The position numbers were made by a program, and so were the translations under genes. A DNA stretch of 64,000 nt from Polaromonas sp. 39-63-25 (GTDB lineage: Bacteria; Pseudomonadota; Gammaproteobacteria; Burkholderiales; Burkholderiaceae_C), in the NCBI RefSeq assembly GCF_002278925.1, contig NZ_NCJH01000009.1:1-64000 (forward strand), in the 5' to 3' direction. Positions within the stretch are counted from its first letter, which is position 1. Each line of letters opens with the position of its first letter. Positions 17,215 through 25,128 of this stretch are shown here, in pieces. The notes beneath the pieces were generated by a model. The model searched no databases. It saw nothing but the letters and a program-made list of their open reading frames with translations, and was not told the DNA's origin.

Positions 17215-17588
17215 GCCAGACCATTTCGTCATTGATGCACCACGAGGTGACCCAGGTCGGTCCCGACGACACGCTGCAGGCCGTCGAGGCGAAACTGGTC
17301 GCCAAGGGCCTGTCGTGGGTGCCGGTGGTCGACGCCAGCGGCGTGGTGATGGGCGTAATCAGCAGCGCCGACCTGATGCGCGCGCACGCCGAGGGAAAAA
17401 CCGCCCCCAAGGTCAGCGCGTGGCAACTGTGCACCTACAAGCCGGTCACCGTGCGCCCGGATGCCCCGCTCGGCGAGGTGGCCAGGCTGATGACAGAGGG
17501 CCACATCCACCACGTGGTGGTGGCCGAGGGCAATGACATCCGGGGTGTCGTGTCGTCGCTCGACTTCGTGCGGACTTTTGTGGTTTAG
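17211..17588 (+). CDS. Two-CBS-domain protein
   Basis: This 125-residue protein is made almost entirely of two CBS motifs (about residues 8-60 and 72-125), a pair that usually binds adenine nucleotides. The ATG overlaps the ppsA stop (ATGA), so the two are probably co-translated. A role as an energy-charge sensor linked to PEP synthase is a reasonable inference. The last 26 codons have a near-identical copy about 3.1 kb away at 20594-20675. Confidence 0.88.
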   Translation: MSQTISSLMHHEVTQVGPDDTLQAVEAKLVAKGLSWVPVVDASGVVMGVISSADLMRAHAEGKTAPKVSAWQLCTYKPVTVRPDAPLGEVARLMTEGHIHHVVVAEGNDIRGVVSSLDFVRTFVV

Positions 17589-17590
17589 GG

Positions 17591-19510
17591 TCATGGTCGC
17601 TGGGCTGCGGATTCTGCCGGCAAAGTAAAGAAGAAGCAGGCCCCTATTCCGGGGGAGGATTCAGCCCATATCCGGCCACCGTGCCGCCCGATGACGCGGT
17701 GCACCGTGGCCAGCCCGATGCCGGTTCCGGGAAACTCCGAGACCCCGTGCAGGCGCTGGAAGGGCTCGAAAAGCTTGTCCATATAAGCCATATCGAATCC
17801 GGCACCATTGTCGCGAACAAAAAACACCGGCTCTCCTGCGGCGTCGCTGGTCTGACCGACCCTGATCTCGGCCTGCGCCCGTTGCCCGCTGAACTTCCAC
17901 GCGTTGCCCAACAAATTTTCCATCACCCCCCGGAGCAGGCGCTCATCACCATGGGCCATCAGGCCACTTTCAATGTGAAGCGTCACCTGTCGCTCGGGCT
18001 CGAACGCCTGCCGGGCGTCCAAGCTATTTCGCGCCAGCATCGAAAGGTCGACCGGTTCGCTGCGAAGCTGCACGCGCGACATCTGCGAGAGCGACAGCAG
18101 GCCTTCAATCAACTCCCCCATCTGCATGGCGCCGGCCTGAATGCGCGACAGGTAGTGCTGAGCCTTCTCATCTGCATGCTTGCCAAGCTGTTTCGCCAAT
18201 AAATGGCTAAAGCCGTGAATGGTGTTGAGCGGCGAGCGCAAATCGTGCGAAACCGTATAGGAGAATGTTTCAAGCTCCTGGTTTGACAGGCGCAGCTTGT
18301 TTTCAGCCGCCTTGATTTCGGTGATGTCCTGCAGTGCACCCACGAGCCGTACCACCTTGCCGTCCTGCAACAGCGCGCGACCCTGTGTACGGACCCAGAT
18401 TCGCCGCCCTCTTGCCGTCACCATGGGAAGATCGAGATCCCAAGGGGCTCCCTCTTCAAGCGCCGCCATGAAGGCAGTCCTGATCACGGGCTGTGCCTCC
18501 GGCGTGTAAAAGCCTGCCAATTTTTCCAGCGCCAGGTCTGTCGGTGCATCCATCTCGCAGATGCGGTAAATCTCTTCAGACCAATAAGGCTCCATGGTCT
18601 GCGCGTCCACTTCCCACCCGCCCACCATGGCCAACGCGCCGGTGCGCTTCAACAGCTCGGCGCTGCGGGCCCTGGCCAGCTCTGCGAGCTTGTGGCCCGT
18701 GATCTCCTGGATCACCCCTGTTCGGCGCTTGCGCTGCGCGCTCTCGCCATCGGCCTGGCCCAGCAGATGAATCCAGCGCACCTCACCCACAGACGGGACA
18801 ACCCGGAACTCGATGTCCATGGCCAAGCCGGCCTGAACGGCCGCGTTGCACGCTGCGTCGAAAACAGCACGGTCAGCCGGATGAATCAGTCGGAGAAAAC
18901 CGTCATAGCTGCTGTCGAAAACGCTGCGGTCGACACCGAGCACGTCGTAGGATTCGTCGCACCACCACATCAGGCCGGTCGAGCGGTCGGCCTGGTAATA
19001 GCCAATGCGGCCGATGTGCTGCGCCTTCAGCAGCCTGCGCTGGCTCTCCTGCAAGCGCGCGTGGCTTTCGGCCTGTTCGCGCGCCAGCCGCTCCATTTCG
19101 GAGATATCGCGCACGATCGCCGTAAAAAGCTTGCCCTCAGAAGTGTCGAAATGGGAGATGGAAACCTCCAGGGGAAATTCCTCCCCGCTCGCTCGCAGCC
19201 CATAGACGACACTGCGCCCCCCCATGCGGCGGGACGTCACGCCCGTGATACCAAAGCGTTTGATCTTCTCGGCGTGGTTTGGGCGAAAACGTCCTGGAAC
19301 CAGTTTCTCGAGGGGTTGCAGCAGGATAGCGTGCCGCGGCCAGCCGAATATTTCCTCGGCCGCACGGTTGTACAAAACAATCCTTTGCTGCTCATCGACC
19401 GTGACGATGGCGTCCATGGCCGAGTTCAGCACGCCCGCCAGCAGTACGGCCGCGTTGGCCGGATCACCGCCCCAGGAGTCAGGGATGTCGATGGGTAATT
19501 TCATGCTCAT
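17591..19510 (-). CDS. Multi-PAS sensor histidine kinase
   Basis: This is a 639-residue protein with no transmembrane segment, so it is likely a soluble kinase. It has three PAS-type modules (about residues 20-145, 170-285 and 295-405), an HisKA domain with phospho-acceptor His at about residue 422 (VSHDLRSPLN) and an HATPase domain (ENLLGNAWKFS, DNGAGFDM, GTGIGLATV). I chose the ATG at 19510 because it overlaps the FNR-like gene's stop by 4 bp (ATGA). There is no response regulator beside it. It faces the CBS gene tail-to-tail with only 2 bp between. Confidence 0.9.
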   Translation of the reverse strand: MSMKLPIDIPDSWGGDPANAAVLLAGVLNSAMDAIVTVDEQQRIVLYNRAAEEIFGWPRHAILLQPLEKLVPGRFRPNHAEKIKRFGITGVTSRRMGGRSVVYGLRASGEEFPLEVSISHFDTSEGKLFTAIVRDISEMERLAREQAESHARLQESQRRLLKAQHIGRIGYYQADRSTGLMWWCDESYDVLGVDRSVFDSSYDGFLRLIHPADRAVFDAACNAAVQAGLAMDIEFRVVPSVGEVRWIHLLGQADGESAQRKRRTGVIQEITGHKLAELARARSAELLKRTGALAMVGGWEVDAQTMEPYWSEEIYRICEMDAPTDLALEKLAGFYTPEAQPVIRTAFMAALEEGAPWDLDLPMVTARGRRIWVRTQGRALLQDGKVVRLVGALQDITEIKAAENKLRLSNQELETFSYTVSHDLRSPLNTIHGFSHLLAKQLGKHADEKAQHYLSRIQAGAMQMGELIEGLLSLSQMSRVQLRSEPVDLSMLARNSLDARQAFEPERQVTLHIESGLMAHGDERLLRGVMENLLGNAWKFSGQRAQAEIRVGQTSDAAGEPVFFVRDNGAGFDMAYMDKLFEPFQRLHGVSEFPGTGIGLATVHRVIGRHGGRIWAESSPGIGACFFFTLPAESAAQRP

Positions 19511-20265
19511 GGTTGCAGGAATAACCATTGCGACAAGGGTTTGGGCCGGATCTCGCAGACCCGGCTTCCGCGCCGCGCGATAAAGCCCTGGTCTTCGAGC
19601 AAGGCCAGCGCACGCGCCACCGATTCGCGGGTCGTGCCCAGCAGCTGCGCCAGCGCAACGTTCGACGGCAGGGTCACTGTCGCACTGTGATGAACCTCCG
19701 TCAGCAAGAGCAGGCTATGAGCGACCCGTCCTGCTATATGGGGACGGCTGGTGGCCTGCGTCCATCCGGCGATCGTTCCAAAAGCCACGCTGCAGGCTCG
19801 GCCGACCTGATCCCAGATCTTCTGGGCACTGCGCGCCAGACAGGCCAGCGCCTCCGTTGATATTTCACAATACCGACCGCTGCTCAGGGCAACGCTTCCC
19901 TGTTGGTTCGGTTGCCCGAAGTAACTGCAAAAACCAACGACTGCGCCGCGTCCCAAAATGGCGACTGGATCGATATGTCCATCGGAGCCCCTGCGGCCCA
20001 GACACACGCTCCCGACCTTGACGACCCTCAGGTGATGCACATGCTCGCCTTCCCGCGCTAATATGTCGCCCTTCCTGAAGCTGTGTTCTTCGATCAGTAC
20101 TCCTCCGCCATCGACTGAATTTTTGAGGGACAGACCGCGCGCGATGCAAAACTCATACGAGGCACAGTTGCCGCATTTTCCGGGCAGTAATGGGCGGGCA
20201 TCAAAATCTGCAACGAACGTCTTGACAGTCCCGCCAAGCGAAGCATTGCAGCCGCTGAGCTTCAT
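19507..20265 (-). CDS. FNR-like Crp-family regulator with Fe-S cysteines
   Basis: This is a 252-residue protein. The N-terminal cysteines C31, C34 and C40 keep the exact C-X2-C-X5-C spacing of FNR. A fourth, C133 (SGRYCEIS), aligns with FNR Cys122, so an oxygen-labile 4Fe-4S cluster is likely. A cyclic-nucleotide-type beta-roll and a C-terminal HTH (NVALAQLLGTTRESVARAL, near residues 195-220) follow. The ATG at 20265 was preferred; a GTG at 20304 is possible. It is the first gene of a coupled pair with the PAS kinase, which suggests a redox- or oxygen-related switch. Confidence 0.88.
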   Translation of the reverse strand: MKLSGCNASLGGTVKTFVADFDARPLLPGKCGNCASYEFCIARGLSLKNSVDGGGVLIEEHSFRKGDILAREGEHVHHLRVVKVGSVCLGRRGSDGHIDPVAILGRGAVVGFCSYFGQPNQQGSVALSSGRYCEISTEALACLARSAQKIWDQVGRACSVAFGTIAGWTQATSRPHIAGRVAHSLLLLTEVHHSATVTLPSNVALAQLLGTTRESVARALALLEDQGFIARRGSRVCEIRPKPLSQWLFLQP

Positions 20266-20576
20266 AAGATTTGTATCCCATTTTCCCCGACAAAAAATTA
20301 CCACATTTTGTTACAAATTAACACTTTCAGTCTAACCAATTCCATGTGCGCTTTATCGGCTCATTGCCGGCGTAACTGCGCGTTTCGTCACTAAATGGGT
20401 ATTTACTGACCTAACTCAGATCCTCACTGCCATGGCGGGGCCGGCATGGCACGAAGGCTGGGCTCCAGGCGCGAACGCGGGCTGGACTGAACTGGGGGAA
20501 ATTCAATGCATGACAAGTCACGCCCACCAGGTCTGGCGCATGGACAACCGCCGCGGGGACATACCGGGCCGCGCGA

Positions 20577-20675
20577 ATGGTCAACTTCAGCCACCACCAC
20601 GTGGTGGTGGCCGAGGGCAATGACATCCGGGGTGTCGTGTCGTCACTCGATTTCGTGCGCACCTTCGTGACCTGA
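20577..20675 (+). pseudogene. 3' relic of a CBS-domain gene
   Basis: The 51 bp at 20594-20644 are identical to 17507-17557, the end of the intact CBS gene. The following 31 bp match less well but keep the frame, ending VSSLDFVRTFV-stop. The relic reads from an ATG at 20577 as 32 residues, far too short for a CBS pair. Upstream sequence from 20266 to 20576 is not recognisably CBS and contains no gene I can support. The AT-rich stretch 20280-20400 probably holds the FNR-like gene's promoter. The second copy implies a duplicated ancestor or a recombination join. Confidence 0.75.
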
Positions 20676-20800
20676 CGGCCTGACGGCCGCATCGCCGCTT
20701 GCGGCCGCCCCCGGAACCGCGCCCGGTCCCAGCCCGCGGCTGGCACCGTTGTTGCGTCAGAATACCCACCTTTGTTTTTACCTTCGAACCGGAGTCTTCC

Positions 20801-21784
20801 ATGGTCAGTTCAACAAGCCGGCGTGTCCTGTACACGCTGCGCAATACCGTCGCCGTCGGCGCCCTTCTGCTCGCGGGTATCGCGCAGGCTCAAACCGGCA
20901 CCATCCGGCTGCTGGTCGGTTTTCCGGCCGGCGGCGGCACCGACGTGATTGCCCGCACGCTGGCCGACAAGCTCAAGGACCAGCTCGGCAGCAACGTCAT
21001 TGTCGAGAACCGCGCGGGTGCGGGCGGACAGATTGCGGCCCAGGCCCTGAAGGCGGCACCGGCGGACGGCACGACTTTTTTCCTCTCGCACGACCACACC
21101 ATTTCCATCCTGCCGCTGGTGACCAGAAACCCCGGCTTTGACCCGGCGAAGGATTTTGTCGCGGTGGCCGGATTCGCCACGTTTGTGAATGCCTTCGCCG
21201 TGTCGGGCGGCACCCCCGCCGCCTCCATGAACGAATACGTGGCCTGGGTGCGCACGCAGGGCGGCAAGGGCAACGTGGGTGTGCCCGCACCCGCCTCGGT
21301 GCCCGAGTTCCTGGTCAAACTGGTCGGCCAGAAGTATGCGCTGGACCTGCAGGCCGCGCCTTACCGGGGCAGCGCCCCCATGATGGCCGACATGCTGGGC
21401 AACCAGATTGGTGCCGGCGTCGGCTCGGTGCCCGATTTCATCGAGAACCACAAGGCCGGCAAGATCCGCGTGGTGGCCGTGCTCGGAGGCAAGCGCCAGG
21501 CTGCCCTGCCCGACGTGCCGACCTTTGCCGAGCTGGGCCTGGCCGGCTTTGAAGACGTGCCCTACTACGGCATCTTCGCGCCGGCCGGCACACCCCGGGC
21601 CACCATCGACCGCTTTGCGGCAGCCGTGACCAAGGTCATCGCCATGCCCGACGTGCGCGACAGGCTCACAGCCATGGGCCTGAGCGTGGGTTACATGCCG
21701 CCGCAGCAACTCGCAACGCGTGAACACGCTTACACGCAGACCTGGACACGCATCATCAAGGCCAGCGGATTTCAGGCGCAGTAG
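20801..21784 (+). CDS. Bug-family (TctC-like) periplasmic solute receptor
   Basis: This 327-residue protein starts at the ATG at 20801, which is preceded by GGAG at 20791. A signal peptide ends near IAQAQTG. The family pattern is clear: IRLLVGFPAGGGTDVIARTLADKL, VIVENRAGAGGQIAAQALK and later VPTFAELGL. Such receptors bind carboxylates and are greatly expanded in Burkholderiales, usually without a nearby transporter, as here. It may serve uptake or sensing; a link to the two-component genes just downstream is possible but unproven. Confidence 0.92.
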   Translation: MVSSTSRRVLYTLRNTVAVGALLLAGIAQAQTGTIRLLVGFPAGGGTDVIARTLADKLKDQLGSNVIVENRAGAGGQIAAQALKAAPADGTTFFLSHDHTISILPLVTRNPGFDPAKDFVAVAGFATFVNAFAVSGGTPAASMNEYVAWVRTQGGKGNVGVPAPASVPEFLVKLVGQKYALDLQAAPYRGSAPMMADMLGNQIGAGVGSVPDFIENHKAGKIRVVAVLGGKRQAALPDVPTFAELGLAGFEDVPYYGIFAPAGTPRATIDRFAAAVTKVIAMPDVRDRLTAMGLSVGYMPPQQLATREHAYTQTWTRIIKASGFQAQ

Positions 21785-21882
21785 GGCGGGCGGCCCCCGG
21801 CCCTCATCCTTGCTGCGCCGGCAGCCATTGAATCCATCACATCCCGGCATCCCGCCGGTGCGCCGGTCTTGCCAGGCCGGGC

Positions 21883-21900
21883 GTCACTAGTTTTAGTGAC
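21883..21900. promoter_or_regulatory. Palindrome GTCACTA-N4-TAGTGAC upstream of response regulator
   Basis: The site has perfect 7-bp arms around GTTT. It ends 72 bp before the response-regulator ATG. A sister site with 8-bp arms and the same GTCAC/GTGAC core and 4-bp spacer lies at 24667-24686, ahead of the LuxR-type HTH gene. This makes it a likely operator for one or both HTH proteins. Confidence 0.55.
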
Positions 21901-21972
21901 ACGCGCCGGACCATCCTGGCGCAAAATGGCAGCCTTCCGCCCTGCGCCCCATCCCTGCCCCCCCATCCACGC

Positions 21973-22662
21973 ATGCCCTCTGACGCCAGCACACCGCTTA
22001 TTCACGTGGCCCTCGTGGAAGACGATGTGCACTTCCAGGGCGCCATCCTCACCGCGATCAATGCTGCGCCCGACATGACGGTGGTCAGCGTGTCCAGTAC
22101 CCGTTCCGAAGGACTGCTGGCGCTGGAAACCGCAGCCGCCGACGTGCTGCTGGTGGACCTGGGCCTGCCGGACGGCTCGGGCATCGACGTGATCCAGGCG
22201 GCGCACCGCCAGTGGCCGCTTTGCGCCGTGATGGTCTGCACCACCTTTGGCGACGAGGCCCATGTGCTGCAATCCATCGAGGCCGGCGCCTCGGGCTACC
22301 TGCTCAAGGACAGCGCACCGGACAACATGCTGGCCGAGATCCGAAGCCTGCACGGCGGCGGCAGCCCGATCAGCCCGCTGATTGCGCGGCAGATCCTGAC
22401 GCGTTTTCGCCAGGCCTCTGTCCCGGCGCCGGCCGCACCGCCTGCGCCGACCGGCAACGCCCAGGTGCAGCTGTCCAGCCGCGAAAAGGAAGTGCTGGAA
22501 CTGATCACCAAGGGGTTTACCGCCGAGGAAATTGCCCGGCTCATGCAGGTCTCGGTGCACACCGTGCAGACCTATGTGCGACGCGTGTACGGCAAGCTCA
22601 AGGTCACCTCCAAGGCGGAAGCGATCTACGAGGCCAGGCAGCAGGGCATCCTGGCCGCCTGA
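21973..22662 (+). CDS. NarL/FixJ-type response regulator
   Basis: This is a 229-residue protein. The receiver domain (1-125) has phospho-acceptor D62 in VDLGLPDGSG and the LLKDSAPDN segment. A Pro/Ala linker leads to a LuxR-type HTH (VQLSSREKEVLELITKGFTAEEIARLMQVSVHTVQTYVRRVYGKL). It is followed 53 bp later by a membrane histidine kinase of the matching HisKA_3 class and is its probable partner. A palindromic site lies upstream of the gene. Confidence 0.94.
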   Translation: MPSDASTPLIHVALVEDDVHFQGAILTAINAAPDMTVVSVSSTRSEGLLALETAAADVLLVDLGLPDGSGIDVIQAAHRQWPLCAVMVCTTFGDEAHVLQSIEAGASGYLLKDSAPDNMLAEIRSLHGGGSPISPLIARQILTRFRQASVPAPAAPPAPTGNAQVQLSSREKEVLELITKGFTAEEIARLMQVSVHTVQTYVRRVYGKLKVTSKAEAIYEARQQGILAA

Positions 22663-22715
22663 GTGCCGGCCTGGCGGTTCAGGTTTCGCCCGGCAGGGCT
22701 GCTATAACTGCCCCC

Positions 22716-24641
22716 ATGCTTTTTTTTACCGTTCTCCGTGCTGCCGCGGGCCTGCTGCTTGGCTTCTTCCTGGCCGCATCCGCCTGCACCGCCGCCGGTG
22801 CGAAGGAAGCCGGCCCGGAAAGCACCCTGCATATCACCGAAGCGCAGTGGCAGGCCCTGGACACCCCCGGGTTCACGGTGCCACCGCCCACGCTCGACAG
22901 CGCCGCCCTGCCCGGTGCCTGGCAGCCGGTTGAACTTCCCCATGCCCTGCCGGTGGCCCTGCTGCGCCAGGCCGCCTCGGCCATTGCTCCGGCCGGCACC
23001 GCGCGCATCACCTGGTACCGCGTGAGTGTGCCCGCGCTGGCCGCCGGCGCCGGCCCCATGGCGCTCTACGGTGCACGCGTCAAGACCAACGGCACCGTCG
23101 CGGTGTATGCCGACGGACAGCTGGTGCACCGGGCACAGCTTCAGGGCCCGCTGTGGGACAGCACGCGCACCCCGCTTTGGGTCCTTCTTGAAGGCGAAGG
23201 CTCCGGCAAGCCACCGCGCGAGATCCTGGTCCGGCTGGAACACACACGCGCCACCCAAGTCGCGCTGTCGTCGCTGTGGCTGGGCCCGGCCGAGGCCCTG
23301 AGCGGGCGCCACCACTTGCGCAAGTGGCTGCAGCTGGATCTGCCGGCGCTGTTCAGCGCCGCCTTCCTGGCGATCGGTGTGTTTGCTTTTTTTGTCTGGC
23401 TGCGGCGCAGGCAGGCGACCGGCTACCTGCTCTTTTTTGTCCTGGCGGTGACCTCCTTCGCGCGGAGCCTGCATTTTTATGTGGACCTTCCCGTGGCCAA
23501 CGACTGGTTTGCCTGGCTGACGGTCAACTCCCTGTTGTGGTTGATCACGGTGGTGCACTTTTCGCTGGGCCAGTTGCATGGCCGGCCGCTGATCTGGCTG
23601 ACCCGCGCCCTGGTGGTGTCGACCAGCCTGATCGGGCTGCTGACGCTGCCCGCGCTGGCCACCCTGCCGAACACGCCCAAGGTCACGCCGCTGATTTATG
23701 CGTTTGCGATGCTGATGAGCACCACTGTCGCGGTCGCGGGAGGCATCAAGAGCTGGCGCAGCTCTGCCGAGGGACGGCTGGTGGCCGTCGGCATCGGCGT
23801 GTGCACTGCGCTGGGCGCGGTGGACTGGCTGCTGCAAAACAACTTCATCAGCCCGGAAGGCTGGTACCTGAGCGCCTACACCAACGCGATCACCTTCAGC
23901 GTCTTCGGGTACCTGATGAACCGCCGCTACGTGGGCGCGATTGCCGACGTGGAGAAAAACAACGCCCAACTGGAGCAGCGCCTGCAGGCGCGCGAGACGG
24001 AGCTGGCGGCCAGCTACGAGCGCCTGCGCGAGGCCGAGCAACGCCAGACGCTGAGCCAGGAGCGCCAGCGCCTGACGCAGGACATGCACGACGGCCTGGG
24101 TTCCTCCCTGGTCAGCGCGCTGCGTGTGGTGGAAGGCGGGCGGGTCAGCGAGGCGGAAGTGGCGGAAGTGCTCAAGGGCTGCATCGACGACCTCAAACTC
24201 ACCATCGACTCGATGGAGCCGGTCGAGGCCGACTTGCTGCTGCTACTGGCAACGCTGCGCTTTCGCCTGGGTCCGCGGCTGGCCAGCGCGGGCATCACGC
24301 TGCGCTGGGAGGTGGTGGACGTGCCGCCGCTGGACTGGCTGGACCCGCGCAACGCGCTGCACATCCTGCGTATCCTGCAGGAGGCTTTTGCCAACATCCT
24401 CAAACACACGCAAGCCAGCGAGATCCGTGTCGCCACCGGTTCCGGCAACGGTGGCGTGACAGTCACGATCACCGACAACGGCCCGGGGTTTTCGCTGGAA
24501 AGCGGCTTGAAAAAAGGCGGCATGGGCCTGCACAACCAGTTGCGCCGGGCCCGATCCATCGGTGCCGAACTGCGCTGGGACGGCCAGGGACCGGGCACGC
24601 GCCTGAACTTGTGGCTGCCCGAAAAACGCAGGCCAGCCTGA
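22716..24641 (+). CDS. Membrane sensor histidine kinase, 7TMR-DISM/HisKA_3 type
   Basis: This 641-residue protein starts at the ATG at 22716, which gives a signal peptide (MLFFTVLRAAAGLLLGFFLAAS). A periplasmic domain to about residue 205 resembles the 7TMR-DISM extracellular module. About seven transmembrane helices follow (210-415), then a coiled coil with ENNAQLEQRLQARE-like repeats. A HisKA_3 box has H458 in QDMHDGLGSSL. The HATPase ends with ITDNGPGFS and GMGLHNQLRRA. It would phosphorylate the NarL-type regulator just upstream. The signal may be a carbohydrate or carboxylate ligand; none is visible. Confidence 0.9.
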   Translation: MLFFTVLRAAAGLLLGFFLAASACTAAGAKEAGPESTLHITEAQWQALDTPGFTVPPPTLDSAALPGAWQPVELPHALPVALLRQAASAIAPAGTARITWYRVSVPALAAGAGPMALYGARVKTNGTVAVYADGQLVHRAQLQGPLWDSTRTPLWVLLEGEGSGKPPREILVRLEHTRATQVALSSLWLGPAEALSGRHHLRKWLQLDLPALFSAAFLAIGVFAFFVWLRRRQATGYLLFFVLAVTSFARSLHFYVDLPVANDWFAWLTVNSLLWLITVVHFSLGQLHGRPLIWLTRALVVSTSLIGLLTLPALATLPNTPKVTPLIYAFAMLMSTTVAVAGGIKSWRSSAEGRLVAVGIGVCTALGAVDWLLQNNFISPEGWYLSAYTNAITFSVFGYLMNRRYVGAIADVEKNNAQLEQRLQARETELAASYERLREAEQRQTLSQERQRLTQDMHDGLGSSLVSALRVVEGGRVSEAEVAEVLKGCIDDLKLTIDSMEPVEADLLLLLATLRFRLGPRLASAGITLRWEVVDVPPLDWLDPRNALHILRILQEAFANILKHTQASEIRVATGSGNGGVTVTITDNGPGFSLESGLKKGGMGLHNQLRRARSIGAELRWDGQGPGTRLNLWLPEKRRPA

Positions 24642-24666
24642 GCGCCGCCCGTTTGCCTTGTCTGTC

Positions 24667-24686
24667 TGTCACCAATTCTGGTGACA
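24667..24686. promoter_or_regulatory. Palindrome TGTCACCA-N4-TGGTGACA upstream of LuxR-type gene
   Basis: The site has perfect 8-bp arms around ATTC. It starts 26 bp after the kinase stop and ends 64 bp before the HTH gene. It shares the GTCACYA-N4-TRGTGAC core with 21883-21900. The similar distance to the next start (64 and 72 bp) argues for a shared operator and not for chance hairpins. There is no T-run, so it is not a terminator. Confidence 0.55.
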
Positions 24687-24750
24687 ACATTTCCGGCCCG
24701 GGGCGCCTGCGGCACTTGCCGCGCCGCGTCGCTGCCGATTTAATTCAGGC

Positions 24751-25044
24751 ATGTCCTCTTTGCAAACGCTCGCCTCCGATGAACAGCCCCCGTGCCAGGC
24801 AGACAGCCCGGCCGCCGCGCCGGCCGCGGGCACTGACCACATGCTCGCCGCGCCCCTGACGGCGCGCCAATGCCAGGTGCTGGCCCTCCTGTGTGAAGGC
24901 CTGTCCGACAAGCTGATCGCGCGCCAGCTGAACCTGTCCCACCATACCGTGCGCGGGCATGTCCAGATCCTGTACGGCCTGCTCCGGGTGTCCACACGCA
25001 TGCAGGCCATGCTGGCAGCGCGCCGGCATGGCTTGTTCGGCTGA
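24751..25044 (+). CDS. Stand-alone LuxR-type HTH protein
   Basis: This 97-residue protein has a disordered Ala/Pro-rich N-terminus (1-32) and a LuxR/GerE HTH at 35-92 (LTARQCQVLALLCEGLSDKLIARQLNLSHHTVRGHVQIL). There is no receiver domain. It is downstream of the kinase behind its own candidate operator. It could be an accessory regulator that competes or heterodimerises with the full-length NarL-type protein. The 3' end abuts a copy of the ~60-bp interspersed repeat. Confidence 0.82.
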   Translation: MSSLQTLASDEQPPCQADSPAAAPAAGTDHMLAAPLTARQCQVLALLCEGLSDKLIARQLNLSHHTVRGHVQILYGLLRVSTRMQAMLAARRHGLFG

Positions 25045-25049
25045 TCGCC

Positions 25050-25108
25050 GCTATACATTTCATAGCTGGCTGCGCCCGCCCCTGCTGGGCTACAGGCATT
25101 TTTTATTG
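25050..25108 (+). repeat. Interspersed repeat family R, copy 1
   Basis: This is a ~59-bp unit with the family blocks GCTAY, ATAGCTG, TGCGC, GGGCTACAGGC and a closing T-run (TTTTTTATTG). It begins 5 bp after the LuxR-type gene's stop and runs in the same direction. Other copies: 31660-31717, 36197-36255, 43158-43215, 51064-51122, 53296-53355, 54333-54398 and 62629-62686. A partial match may lie near 34034-34060. Confidence 0.75.
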
Positions 25109-25128
25109 AAATTTTTTGAGCAGCCGAC

